This document shows positions 53,422-64,000 of a stretch of DNA of 64,000 nt, piece by piece. The notes under the pieces were generated by a model, which was not told the origin of the DNA, ran no database searches, and was given only the letters and a program-made list of their open reading frames with translations. Origin of the DNA: Cordilura impudica. Its lineage: Eukaryota; Arthropoda; Insecta; Diptera; Scathophagidae. Every line of letters begins with the position of its first letter. Within the stretch, counting starts at the first letter, position 1. A program made the translations under genes and the position numbers. Location of the stretch: the NCBI GenBank assembly GCA_963682025.1, contig OY821520.1, forward strand, positions 138,392,738-138,456,737, in the 5' to 3' direction.

Positions 53422-53474
53422 TTATGTGCTTATAGAGGTCTATTATTTCTAATAAACCTCCTATAAGCACATAA
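53422..53474 (+). promoter_or_regulatory. 3' UTR stem-loop of LINE-E
   Basis: TTATGTGCTTATAGAGGT (53422-53439) pairs with ACCTCCTATAAGCACATAA (53456-53474), an 18-bp stem with one bulged base and a ~16-nt loop. The same structure in LINE-F has a compensatory pair change. Such 3' hairpins are used by several LINE RTs to recognise their RNA. Confidence 0.75.
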
Positions 53475-53696
53475 ATATTTTCAGATAGTATTTGAATTTA
53501 TTAAATCATATAAAGGTTTTTTCCTCCCATTTTCCTTTAAAAACCATTAAAAAATAATATAAAAACTATTTAATATCTTTAGATCCTATGTATTATTTGT
53601 TGCAATATCTATATGTAAAGATAAGATCTCATATGTAAATATCAAAATTTGTTAAAATATGTAAATAAAGGAAGAATATTTAATTGAATTGAAAAA

Positions 53697-56230
53697 ATAT
53701 TATATTATATTATATTATATTATATTATATTATATTATATTATATTATATTATATTATATTATATTATATTATATTATATTATATTATATTATATTATAT
53801 TATATTATATTATATTATATTATATTATATTATATTATATTATATTATATTATATTATATTATATTATATTATATTATATTATATTATATTATATTATAT
53901 TATATTATATTATATTATATTATATTATATTATATTATATTATATTATATTATATTATATTATATTATATTATATTATATTATATTATATTATATTATAT
54001 TATATTATATTATATTATATTATATTATATTATATTATATTATATTATATTATATTATATTATATTATATTATATTATATTATATTATATTATATTATAT
54101 TATATTATATTATATTATATTATATTATATTATATTATATTATATTATATTATATTATATTATATTATATTATATTATATTATATTATATTATATTATAT
54201 TATATTATATTATATTATATTATATTATATTATATTATATTATATTATATTATATTATATTATATTATATTATATTATATTATATTATATTATATTATAT
54301 TATATTATATTATATTATATTATATTATATTATATTATATTATATTATATTATATTATATTATATTATATTATATTATATTATATTATATTATATTATAT
54401 TATATTATATTATATTATATTATATTATATTATATTATATTATATTATATTATATTATATTATATTATATTATATTATATTATATTATATTATATTATAT
54501 TATATTATTATATATATTATATTATATTATATTATATTATATTATATTATATTATATTATATTATATTATATTATATTATATTATATTATATTATATTAT
54601 ATTATATTATATTATATTATTATATATATTATATTATATTATATTATATTATATTATATTATATTATATTATATTATATTATATTATATTATATTATATT
54701 ATATTATATTATATTATATTATATTATATTATATTATATTATATTATATTATATTATATTATATTATATTATATTATATTATATTATATTATATTATATT
54801 ATATTATATTATATTATATTATATTATATTATATTATATTATATTATATTATATTATATTATATTATATTATATTATATTATATTATATTATATTATATT
54901 ATATTATATTATATTATATTATATTATATTATATATTATATTATATTATATTATATTATATTATATTATATTATATTATATTATATTATATTATATTATA
55001 TTATATTATATTATATTATATTATATTATATTATATTATATTATATTATATTATATTATATTATATTATATTATATTATATTATATTATATTATATTATA
55101 TTATATTATATTATATTATATTATATTATATTATATTATATTATATTATATTATATTATATTATATTATATTATATTATATTATATTATATTATATTATA
55201 TTATATTATATTATATTATATTATATTATATTATATTATATTATATTATATTATATTATATTATATTATATTATATTATATTATATTATATTATATTATA
55301 TTATATTATATTATATTATATTATATTATATTATATTATATTATATTATATTATATTATATTATATTATATTATATTATATTATATTATATTATATTATA
55401 TTATATTATATTATATTATATTATATTATATTATATTATATTATATTATATTATATTATATTATATTATATTATATTATATTATATTATATTATATTATA
55501 TTATATTATATTATATTATATTATATTATATTATATTATATTATATTATATTATATTATATTATATTATATTATATTATATTATATTATATTATATTATA
55601 TTATATTATATTATATTATATTATATTATATTATATTATATTATATTATATTATATTATATTATATTATATTATATTATATTATATTATATTATATTATA
55701 TTATATTATATTATATTATATTATATTATATTATATTATATTATATTATATTATATTATATTATATTATATTATATTATATTATATTATATTATATTATA
55801 TTATATTATATTATATTATATTATATTATATTATATTATATTATATTATATTATATTATATTATATTATATTATATTATATTATATTATATTATATTATA
55901 TTATATTATATTATATTATATTATATTATATTATATTATATTATATTATATTATATTATATTATATTATATTATATTATATTATATTATATTATATTATA
56001 TTATATTATATTATATTATATTATATTATATTATATTATATTATATTATATTATATTATATTATATTATATTATATTATATTATATTATATTATATTATA
56101 TTATATTATATTATATTATATTATATTATATTATATTATATTATATTATATTATATTATATTATATTATATTATATTATATTATATTATATTATATTATA
56201 TTATATTATATTATATTATATTATATTATA
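53697..56230. repeat. (TATTA)n array 2, about 2.53 kb
   Basis: About 500 pentamers joining the 3' end of LINE-E to the 5' end of LINE-F. Only three register interruptions are visible, at about 54507-54516, 54618-54630 and 54931-54935. The last ~1.29 kb is pure. The long frame that can be read through it is not a gene. Confidence 0.97.
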
Positions 56231-56266
56231 TCAGTTCGAATCTAATTCTCTTTACGAACGGTCGTG
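56231..56266 (+). promoter_or_regulatory. Internal Pol II promoter of LINE-F: Inr + DPE
   Basis: TCAGT with A+1 at 56233 and GGTCGTG at 56260-56266 (+28 to +34), identical in sequence and spacing to LINE-E. Confidence 0.75.
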
Positions 56267-56407
56267 TAAATAATTAAAGCGCTTAGAGTACAACTATTTA
56301 AAATTAACAACAAGTGTATATTTTTGTTTTTGCAATTGCCTATTATTGATCTCATTTGAACTCACGTGGTAGACAATCCAGCTTATAACAGGAATAAAAA
56401 TTTAGCG

Positions 56408-57570
56408 ATGGCCCGAGGGGCCAAATCTTCATCAAAAAGAAAGCTTGTGAACAAGAAGATGACAAGACTTCCTCCGGGTTTTGTTAACCCGAACATCGCG
56501 TCAACGTCCAGCAACAGATTTAGCCTGCTTGCTGGCCTCAATGATATGACGTAACTCCTGCATCAAATATTAATGATATTAAACAACACAAACCTCCACC
56601 TATAGTTGTAGAAGCCAACGCATCATTTGCAGAAATACGAAAACTACTTGGTAAAGATTGTATTTTCAAACGTACTTCAATTGGTACCAAAATATTTGCT
56701 CCAACTAAAGAATTGTACGAATGCTATAAGCAAATTCTTAAAGAGAGTAAAATGGAGTTTCATTCATATGGCTCCAAAGATAATAGGTTATACACAACCT
56801 TTCTACACGGTTTACCCCGCATAAACTCTGAGGACATCACCGAAGAGTTAAAAAACTACAACCTATCCCCTTCTTCGGTGGCTGAAATAGTCACCAAATT
56901 CAGTTCGAACAACAATGCTGTTTACAAAGTTCAATTTGTTCGTAAAAATTTTAACCCAACTGCCTTAAAAAATGTAAGAACAATTTCCAATATCATAATT
57001 TCTTGGAAAAAATACAAATCTAGGTCCAGAAATAAACCAACTCAATGCTGGAACTGCTTAATGTATGGCCATGGCGGTGAACATTGCCATCGAAGTGCTG
57101 CATGTATGATATGTGCAGAACAACATCATACAAGTGTGTGTCCGTTTAACACAAATGAAAAAAGACCAGCTGTTTTTACATGCTTTAATTGCAAAAAACA
57201 TGGAAAAGAGAGAACTGATCACTCTGCAAACGACATCAACTGTCCGTTACGTTCTCTCTATTTGGAAACCAGAACAAGAGTAACTTCCAAAAGTCATAAC
57301 AACAGCAGGCAACAACAAAATATTTCATTTCAATCAAAGGTTGATTTCCCAAATTTAAGTAACAACAACACAAATTGTAACAATAACATCAATAATAACA
57401 GCAAAGCTACATATGCTAACCAGCTGAAAACAAACAACGATTTATTTAGCATTGATGAGCTTTTTGATATTTTCACTACAGCTATGGATGATTTGCATAG
57501 GTGCACCTCAAAAGTACAACAAATCAAAGTTGTAATGTCAATGGTAAAATACGCCCATGGATTATACTAA
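56408..57570 (+). pseudogene. LINE-F ORF1 with a single one-base deletion
   Basis: It begins [17 protein letters not shown] and follows LINE-E ORF1 until residue ~48. There GATATGACG replaces GATATGGACG (about 56547), a one-base loss that causes a stop at 56552-56554. The rest of the frame (to 57570) is open and retains all three zinc knuckles (about 57046-57240). The lesion is in a GG pair, so it could be a sequencing or assembly error. If so the copy would be fully intact. Small in-frame length differences from E occur in the Asn-rich part (57330-57400). Confidence 0.9.
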
Positions 57571-60226
57571 TAATTTAAACGAATTCAAAATGCTTCACTT
57601 GAATGCCAATGGCATTTCAAACTTTTCTAAATTAAAACAATTTGAGATACTAATTGAACGAGAAAATATTAAAATAGCGTCTTTGAATGAAACTTTTTTT
57701 TCAGAAAATCATAGACCCTATTTTAAAAATTATTATTTATATAGAAGTGACAGAACAGATGCAAGAGGAGGAGGAGTAGCTCTGTTAATTCATAAATCTG
57801 TCGCTCATAAAAACCTCTTTATTTCAAACACCTCATCAATCGAAAACATCTCAATTGAAGTTATTATAAATAATAGACCTATTGTTGTATCTTCGTTATA
57901 TTCACCAAGATATACTCATAACTTCTGTGCTGATATCTTGAACCTAACACCTTCCACCAAAGAATATATAGTTTTTGGTGACCTAAATGCCAAACATTGT
58001 TCATGGAATTGTCGTTCAAATAATACTGCAGGAATCGCACTTAACAACCTACAGCAATCAAGCAATTTTTTTATTCACTATCCTAATAGTCCAACCCTAT
58101 TCCCCCATCAACACAATCGCGAAGCATCAACAGTCGATATTATTTTAAGCAACTCCGCTTTAAATATAGACGTAAAAACAATGGATTACGAAATACCGTC
58201 AGACCATCGCCCCATTATATGTACACTTAAAAGGTCAATGGCCTTGCAGGTTGACCTCAATTATTATGATTATAGTGCAACCAACTGGAACATTTATATG
58301 AATTTTTTAGACAATAAAATCACGTTATATTCCGATATATACAATACCAAGGCAGTAATTGATCAGGAAATCCAAAAATTTATAAATGTAGTTTTCGAAG
58401 CAAGGGATGTGTCTACACCTAAAATAACTCAACAAAATAATTACACATTACCAGAAAGTACTGTGAAATATATAAAACTAAGAAGAAGCTTTAAAAGAAA
58501 AAGCCAACGATCTTCAAATATAGCCGAGCAAACTTTTTATAATCAATGTACTAAGTTTCTAAGTAACATGATTGATAAAAGTATTAATTCGGAGCGCAAT
58601 AAGAAATGGTCTCAATTATTATCCAATTTAAAACCAGGTGATAAATCGTTTTGGAAAATAAGCAGGAACTTGCGAGGAAAAGGAAAAAATAAAATCGCTC
58701 ACTTCAAAGTTGGAAATACAAAAATAACATCTGATAAGGACAAGGCTGAAGTCCTGGCAAATACATTTGTCCAAGCAAATAACCTCACTTCGAACTATAA
58801 CCACTCGGCAGATACACTAATAAATACAACAGTAAATAATTTTAAGACGGAAAATCCCAGTTCTGAATCTGCAATTTATACATCTCTTGAAGAAGTAATG
58901 AATATTGTCTCATCAATAAAACCCTCAAAATCCCCCGGTTTTGACAATGTTCCCAACCTGCTTTTAAAGAAACTACCAATTAAAGCTTTAAAATTACTGG
59001 TTATAATATTTAACAGCTGCATCAAACTCAACTATTTCCCAAACCATTTCAAAAATGCTAAGGTTATAGCTGTCAACAAACCTAATAAGCCAAAAACTAA
59101 CCCAAACAGCTACAGACCTATCAGTCTATTAAGTAACTTTGGTAAAATATTTGAAAAAATTCTACATTCTCGTCTTAGTGAATTTGTAACGGCCAATTCT
59201 ATTGTTGCTAAAGAACAATTTGGATTTAAAAAAGGACATAGCACTACTCACCAAATAAACAGAATTAAAAATCAAATAATCACCAATAAAAACAATAAAC
59301 GTTCAACGGGTGTAATATTGTTAGATATTGAAAAAGCGTTTGACACCGTTTGGCATAATGGCCTCTTATTTAAACTTCTTGATGCAAATATACCAAAATA
59401 TCTATGTAAACTTATTTCAGATTTCATTCACGACAGAAGCTTTAAAGTTGCAATTAATAATGAAACATCAACTCCAAAAACCATTACCTCAGGGTTACCT
59501 CAAGGATCAGTCTTGTCGCCATTGCTTTACTCGATATATACATCCGATTTTAAAGTCCCAAAATATATGAAAATTGCCTATTACGCAGATGACACTGCGT
59601 TAATTTCTTCAAACAAACTTACAAGTGCACTCCTGAAGAAAATGGAAAAGGGACTTGTAAATTGCAGTAAATATTTCCACAAATGGAAAATCAAAATTAA
59701 TCCAAACAAGACCCAAGCAATAATTTTTCCATTCAACAAATCTCCCAAAAGACTGCCAAGACGTCACCTTCTTATTGGAAATAATCCCATAAATGTACTT
59801 AACGATGTCAAATATCTCGGAGTTGTCTTGGACAAAAAGCTTACATTTAAACAACATATTATGGCTACGTGCCAAAAAGCTATAAAATCATTTAAAGCAT
59901 TATGGCCACTACTAAATAGAAGGTCATTTCTAAACCACCAAAACAAAAATCTACTCTTCAAAAGTGTTATAAGGCCGATATTAACATACGCGTGTCCTAT
60001 TTGGAGTGACGCTGCCAACTGCCACCTAAAACGCTTACAAATTATACAAAACAAATGTCTTAAAATGATATATAAAAAGCACTGGAGGTATCCTACAAAT
60101 CTTCTTCATGAAGAAACCGGTTATGAAAAAATTATCGATTACATATCAAGGATTAATAACAATTACTTTGCCAAAATTGAAAATTCCCCTTACCCACTGC
60201 TAAGAGAATGTATAGAAATAACGTAA
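57557..60226 (+). CDS. LINE-F ORF2 (APE endonuclease + reverse transcriptase)
   Basis: 889 aa, same length as in LINE-E, with the same 14-nt overlap with ORF1. All endonuclease ([18 protein letters not shown]) and RT motifs (LDIEKAFDTVW, GLPQGSVLSP, YADD) are present. Residues ~37 to ~370 are identical to LINE-E, while the RT and C-terminal part carry about two dozen substitutions, most of them conservative. An intact frame in both copies argues for recent activity or selection during recent transposition. Confidence 0.95.
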   Translation: MDYTNNLNEFKMLHLNANGISNFSKLKQFEILIERENIKIASLNETFFSENHRPYFKNYYLYRSDRTDARGGGVALLIHKSVAHKNLFISNTSSIENISIEVIINNRPIVVSSLYSPRYTHNFCADILNLTPSTKEYIVFGDLNAKHCSWNCRSNNTAGIALNNLQQSSNFFIHYPNSPTLFPHQHNREASTVDIILSNSALNIDVKTMDYEIPSDHRPIICTLKRSMALQVDLNYYDYSATNWNIYMNFLDNKITLYSDIYNTKAVIDQEIQKFINVVFEARDVSTPKITQQNNYTLPESTVKYIKLRRSFKRKSQRSSNIAEQTFYNQCTKFLSNMIDKSINSERNKKWSQLLSNLKPGDKSFWKISRNLRGKGKNKIAHFKVGNTKITSDKDKAEVLANTFVQANNLTSNYNHSADTLINTTVNNFKTENPSSESAIYTSLEEVMNIVSSIKPSKSPGFDNVPNLLLKKLPIKALKLLVIIFNSCIKLNYFPNHFKNAKVIAVNKPNKPKTNPNSYRPISLLSNFGKIFEKILHSRLSEFVTANSIVAKEQFGFKKGHSTTHQINRIKNQIITNKNNKRSTGVILLDIEKAFDTVWHNGLLFKLLDANIPKYLCKLISDFIHDRSFKVAINNETSTPKTITSGLPQGSVLSPLLYSIYTSDFKVPKYMKIAYYADDTALISSNKLTSALLKKMEKGLVNCSKYFHKWKIKINPNKTQAIIFPFNKSPKRLPRRHLLIGNNPINVLNDVKYLGVVLDKKLTFKQHIMATCQKAIKSFKALWPLLNRRSFLNHQNKNLLFKSVIRPILTYACPIWSDAANCHLKRLQIIQNKCLKMIYKKHWRYPTNLLHEETGYEKIIDYISRINNNYFAKIENSPYPLLRECIEIT

Positions 60227-60255
60227 AATTAAAAAAGAAATCACCAAATTGAAAA

Positions 60256-60308
60256 TTATATGCTTATAGAGGTCTATTATTACTAATAAACCTCCTATAA
60301 GCATATAA
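60256..60308 (+). promoter_or_regulatory. 3' UTR stem-loop of LINE-F
   Basis: TTATATGCTTATAGAGGT (60256-60273) pairs with ACCTCCTATAAGCATATAA (60290-60308). Compared with LINE-E, G-C (53426/53470) has become A-T (60260/60304), keeping the stem. Confidence 0.75.
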
Positions 60309-60530
60309 ACATTTTCAGATAGTATTTGAATATATTAAATCATATAAAGGTTTTTTCCTCCCATTTTCCTTTAAAAATCATTAAAAAATAAAATAAAAAC
60401 TATTTAATATCTTTAGATCCTATGTATTATTTGTTGCAATATCTATATGTAAAGATAAGATCTCATATGTAAATATCAAATTTGTTAAAATATGTAAATA
60501 AAGGAAGAATATATAATTGAAAATTGAAAA

Positions 60531-61902
60531 TATTATATTATATTATATTATATTATATTATATTATATTATATTATATTATATTATATTATATTATATTA
60601 TATTATATTATATTATATTATATTATATTATATTATATTATATTACATTATATTATATTATATTATATTATATTATATTATATTATATTATATTATATTA
60701 TATTATATTATATTATATTATATTATATTATATTATATTATATTATATTATATTATATTATATTATATTATATTATATTATATTATATTATATTATATTA
60801 TATTATATTATATTATATTATATTATATTATATTATATTATATTATATTATATTATATTATATTATATTATATTATATTATATTATATTATATTATATTA
60901 TATTATATTATATTATATTATATTATATTATATTATATTATATTATATTATATTATATTATATTATATTATATTATATTATATTATATTATATTATATTA
61001 TATTATATTATATTATATTATATTATATTATATTATATTATATTATATTATATTATATTATATTATATTATATTATATTATATTATATTATATTATATTA
61101 TATTATATTATATTATATTATATTATATTATATTATATTATATTATATTATATTATATTATATTATATTATATTATATTATATTATATTATATTATATTA
61201 TATTATATTATATTATATTATATTATATTATATTATATTATATTATATTATATTATATTATATTATATTATATTATATTATATTATATTATATTATATTA
61301 TATTATATTATATTATATTATATTATATTATATTATATTATATTATATTATATTATATTATATTATATTATATTATATTATATTATATTATATTATATTA
61401 TATTATATTATATTATATTATATTATATTATATTATATTATATTATATTATATTATATATTATATTATATTATATTATATTATATTATATATTATATTAT
61501 ATTATATTATATTATATTATATTATATTATATTATATTATATTATATTATATTATATTATATTATATATTATATTATATATTATATTATATTATATTATA
61601 TTATATTATATTATATTATATTATATTATATTATATTATATTATATTATATTATATTATATTATATTATATTATATTATATTATATTATATTATATTATA
61701 TTATATTATATTATATTATATTATATTATATTATATTATATATTATATTATATTATATTATATTATATTATATTATATTATATTATATTATATTATATTA
61801 TATTATATTATATTATATTATATTATATTATATTATATTATATTATATTATATTATATTATATTATATTATATTATATTATATTATATTATATTATATTA
61901 TA
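60531..61902. repeat. (TATTA)n array 3, about 1.37 kb
   Basis: Starts at the 3' end of LINE-F and ends in unique sequence at about 61903. One C interruption lies near 60646. Register slips cluster at about 61456-61490, 61565-61578 and 61740. The frames through it are not genes. Confidence 0.97.
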
Positions 61903-62147
61903 CACGATCCAACTTCATTTGCTATGTTTAGTAAATGTTGTATATTGTATCATAACATATCAGTTCCAAGTGAATGCCAGTTTTTATGAAAAAGAAAAAA
62001 CAAATACATAGAATATTATCAGCATAAATAATTATAAAATAAAATATGGCAAATAATGCAAATAACGCAAATACATCGATAAGTTTATTTATATAAAAAT
62101 TAATGTTTATATTTTTAGTATGTATTTTCTCTTTCAGTACCAACCAA
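61903..62147. other. Unique spacer
   Basis: AT-rich sequence without recognised features, between the pentanucleotide array and the AAAATG-type repeats. Confidence 0.4.
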
Positions 62148-62998
62148 AATGGAAAATGGAAAATGGAGAATGGAAAATGAAAAACAGAAAATGGAAAATG
62201 TAAAATATAAATTGTAAAATGTAAAATGTAAAACGTAAAACGTAAAATGTAAAATGTAAAACGTAAAATGTAAAATGTAAAACGTAAAACGTAAAATGTA
62301 AAATGTCAAATGTAAAATGTAAAACGTAAAATGAAAAATGAAAATGTAAAATGAAAATGTAAAATGTAAAATGTAAAATGTAAAATGTAAAATGTAAAAT
62401 GTAAAATGTAAAATGTAAAATGTAAAATGTAAAATGTAAAATGTAAAATGTAAAATGTAAAATGTAAAATGTAAAATGTAAAATGTAAAATGTAAAATGT
62501 AAAATGTAAAATGTAAAATGTAAAATGTAAAATGTAAAGTGTAAAATGTAAAATGTAAAATGTAAAATGTAAAATGTAAAATGTGAAATGTAAAATGTAA
62601 AATGTAAAATGTTAAATGAAAAATGTAAAATGTGAAATGTAAAATGTAGAATGTAAAATGTAAACGGTAAACTGTAGAATGTAAAATGAAAAATGGAAAA
62701 TGAAAAAAGAAAATTGAAAAATAAACAATAAAAAATTAAAAATTAAAAATTAAAAATCGAAAATGAAAAATGGAAAATGAAAAATGGAGAATAGAAAATG
62801 AAAAATGGAAAATGAAAAACGGAAAATGGAAAATGAAAAATGAAAAATGGGAAATAAAAAATGAAAAATGGAGAATGGAAAATGAAAAATGAAAAATGAA
62901 AAATGGAATATGGAAAATGGAAAATGAAAATTGAAAATTGAAAAATGAAAAATGGAAAATGAAAATTGAAAAATGAAAAATGGAAAATGGTAAGTGGA

Positions 62999-63029
<31 letters not shown>

Positions 63030-63660
63030 TGAAAATTGAAACTTGAAAATTGAAAAATGAAAAATGAAATATGAAAAATGGAAAATCAAAATTGAAAATT
63101 GAAAAATTAAAAATGGAAATTGAAAAATGGAAAATGGAAAATGAAATATGAAAAATGTAAATTGTAAAATGAAAATTGAAAAATGGAAAATGAAAATTGA
63201 AAAATTAAAAATGGAAAATGAAAAATGAAAAATGAAAAATTAAAAATGGAAAACGCAAAATGGAAAATGAAAATTGAAAAATGGAAAATGAAAAATTGAA
63301 AATGAAAATTGAAAAATTAAAAATTGAAAATGAAAAATGGAAAATGAAAATTGAAAAATGGAAAATGAAAATTGAATATTAAAAATTGAAAATTGAAAAA
63401 TTGAAAATGGAAAATGAAAATTGAAAAATTAAAAATGGAAATTGGAAAATGAAAATTGAAAAATGAATAATGAAAAATGGAAAATGGAAAACACAAAAAT
63501 TAAAAATTTAAAATTAAAAATTAAAAATTAAAAATTAAAAATTAAAAATAAAAAATTAAAAATTAGAAATTAAAAATTAAAAATTAAAAATAAAAAAATT
63601 AAAAATTAAAAATTACATATTAAAAATTAAAAATTAAAAATCAAAAATTAAAAATTAAAG
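62148..63660. repeat. Degenerate AAAATGT / AAAATGG / AAAATTA heptamer-like repeats, 1.5 kb
   Basis: Three zones are visible. About 62200-62680 is mostly regular AAAATGT (with CGT variants). About 62680-63490 is irregular GAAAAATGG/AAAATTG. About 63500-63660 is AAAAATTA. The long minus-strand frame rich in Phe/His/Ser read through it is an artefact of the repeat. The borders grade into each other. Confidence 0.92.
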
Positions 63661-63722
63661 ACTCAGATGGAGGGTATCAAAAAATTCGGCACAGCCGAAT
63701 TTAACACTCTTACTTGTTTTTA
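63661..63722 (+). repeat. Helentron/DINE-like 3' end with hairpin
   Basis: ATTCGGCACAGCCGAAT (about 63685-63701) is a perfect hairpin followed by TTAACACTCTTACTTGTTTTT. The CTTACTTGTTTT terminus matches the ends of the repeats at 37695 (reverse, ACAAGTAAGA) and, less well, 28975. It probably marks the 3' end of an element whose core is the heptamer array to its left. Confidence 0.55.
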
Positions 63723-64000
63723 AATAATGATGTTCAAGATGCTATCCCTTTATGAAAAAAATTAACAAAAATCCTGTTATTTTTCGGGTACTTCAATATT
63801 AAAATGACCACCCCTTTAAAACACCAAGAAAATAAAATTTCTTATGTATGCATTAAATAAACATTTATTTAAGTTATTTAATTCATGTTTATATAGCTAG
63901 ATTAAATAAAAAATATTCAAATAACAATTATAATAATGCGATTTAATATAATTTAAGTATTTATAGTTAATTTTAAATATTTTAAATTTGTTACACAAAT
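63723..64000. other. AT-rich non-coding right edge
   Basis: No feature recognised. Confidence 0.3.

Larger units (their letters stand above)
49381..53696 (+). mobile_element. LINE-E: full-length jockey-clade LINE, both ORFs intact
   Basis: 5' UTR 49381-49558, ORF1 49559-50737, ORF2 50724-53393 and a ~300-nt 3' UTR containing AATAAAG (about 53663) and a conserved stem-loop. It is flanked by (TATTA)n on both sides, so a target duplication cannot be seen. Its end is not poly-A but runs straight into the pentanucleotide array. With both frames open, promoter motifs present and an almost identical sister copy (F), it may be active or recently active. The clade assignment rests on the Gag knuckles, APE endonuclease and RT motifs. 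Confidence 0.92.
56231..60530 (+). mobile_element. LINE-F: sister copy of LINE-E, head to tail
   Basis: Same limits as LINE-E: starts TCAGTTCGAATC directly after the array and ends GAAAATATTATA into array 3. The 5' UTR differs by a few bases. ORF1 has a one-base deletion; ORF2 is intact. Many scattered single-base differences from E, mostly silent, show it is a separate insertion or old duplicate and not an assembly echo of E. Confidence 0.92.

Noticed and set aside
53689..56277. Open frame of 862 residues made of YYIIL repeats
   Set aside because: It is only the (TATTA)n array translated. A pentamer without a stop is open in all frames of that strand.
60517..62011. Two overlapping frames of 490-495 residues
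   Set aside because: Same artefact, array 3.
62115..63089. Phe/His/Ser-rich minus-strand frames
   Set aside because: Translations of the AAAATG-type repeats, without any gene context.

Overview
The window is nuclear DNA of a higher fly (Diptera, Cyclorrhapha; an AT-rich, transposon-loaded genome such as a blow fly or other calyptrate fits best). The evidence is two recognisable fly host genes on the minus strand, short 54-55 bp introns beside very long ones, and a transposon community (Tc1/mariner, hAT, Harbinger/MADF, jockey-clade LINEs, BEL gag, DINE-1/mini-me-like repeats) typical of flies. No bacterial gene, rRNA, tRNA or CRISPR array is visible.

Host genes. (1) cabeza (caz), the fly FUS/EWS/TAF15 RNA-binding protein, is complete on the minus strand from the ATG at 48388 to the stop at 29545. 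I assembled six coding exons (48388-48382, 48326-48198, 48143-48077, 44255-44221, 39764-39610, 30348-29545). All junctions are GT-AG, all phases agree, and the total is 1197 nt (398 aa). (2) The first coding exon of easily shocked (eas, ethanolamine kinase) lies at 26413-26105, also minus. No later eas exon is visible, so bases 1-26104 are probably intron 1 of eas, and the other exons lie beyond the left edge.

Layout. 1-26 kb (probable eas intron) is stacked mobile DNA: a Tc1 inserted in a Tc1, with a BEL gag scrap (623-3753); a mariner remnant (3.8-4.2 kb); a complete Tc1/mariner-superfamily element with TA duplications and a damaged transposase (4558-5858); a complete hAT with 8-bp duplications (6576-9466); a ~115-bp tandem array (9.6-10.2 kb); LINE and hAT remnants (11.4-14.6 kb); a ~1.2 kb tandem duplication (14.6-22.0 kb) split by a nearly full-length jockey-clade LINE (17029-21848); a Tc1 (22.0-23.3 kb); a three-unit foldback (23.6-24.9 kb); and a Harbinger-type MITE (24920-25319). 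26.5-29.3 kb separates eas from caz and holds a DINE/mini-me-like repeat. The caz introns are swollen by transposons: intron 5 (9.3 kb) contains an onion of nested insertions, intron 4 a near-complete IR/DR Tc1, and intron 3 two foldback elements, one a 1.3 kb inverted repeat.

49.3-61.9 kb is the most striking part. Two nearly full-length copies of one jockey-clade LINE (E and F) lie head to tail, each followed by a kilobase-scale, almost pure (TATTA)n array. Copy E has both reading frames intact. Copy F has an intact ORF2 and one single-base lesion in ORF1. Both start at an identical Inr (TCAGT) with a DPE exactly at +28, and both carry a 3' UTR stem-loop with a compensatory base-pair change between copies. 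The right end (62.1-63.7 kb) is degenerate AAAATGT/AAAATGG repeats ending in a Helentron/DINE-like 3' hairpin.

All calls come from reading the sequence. No database search was run, so family names rest on motif recognition.
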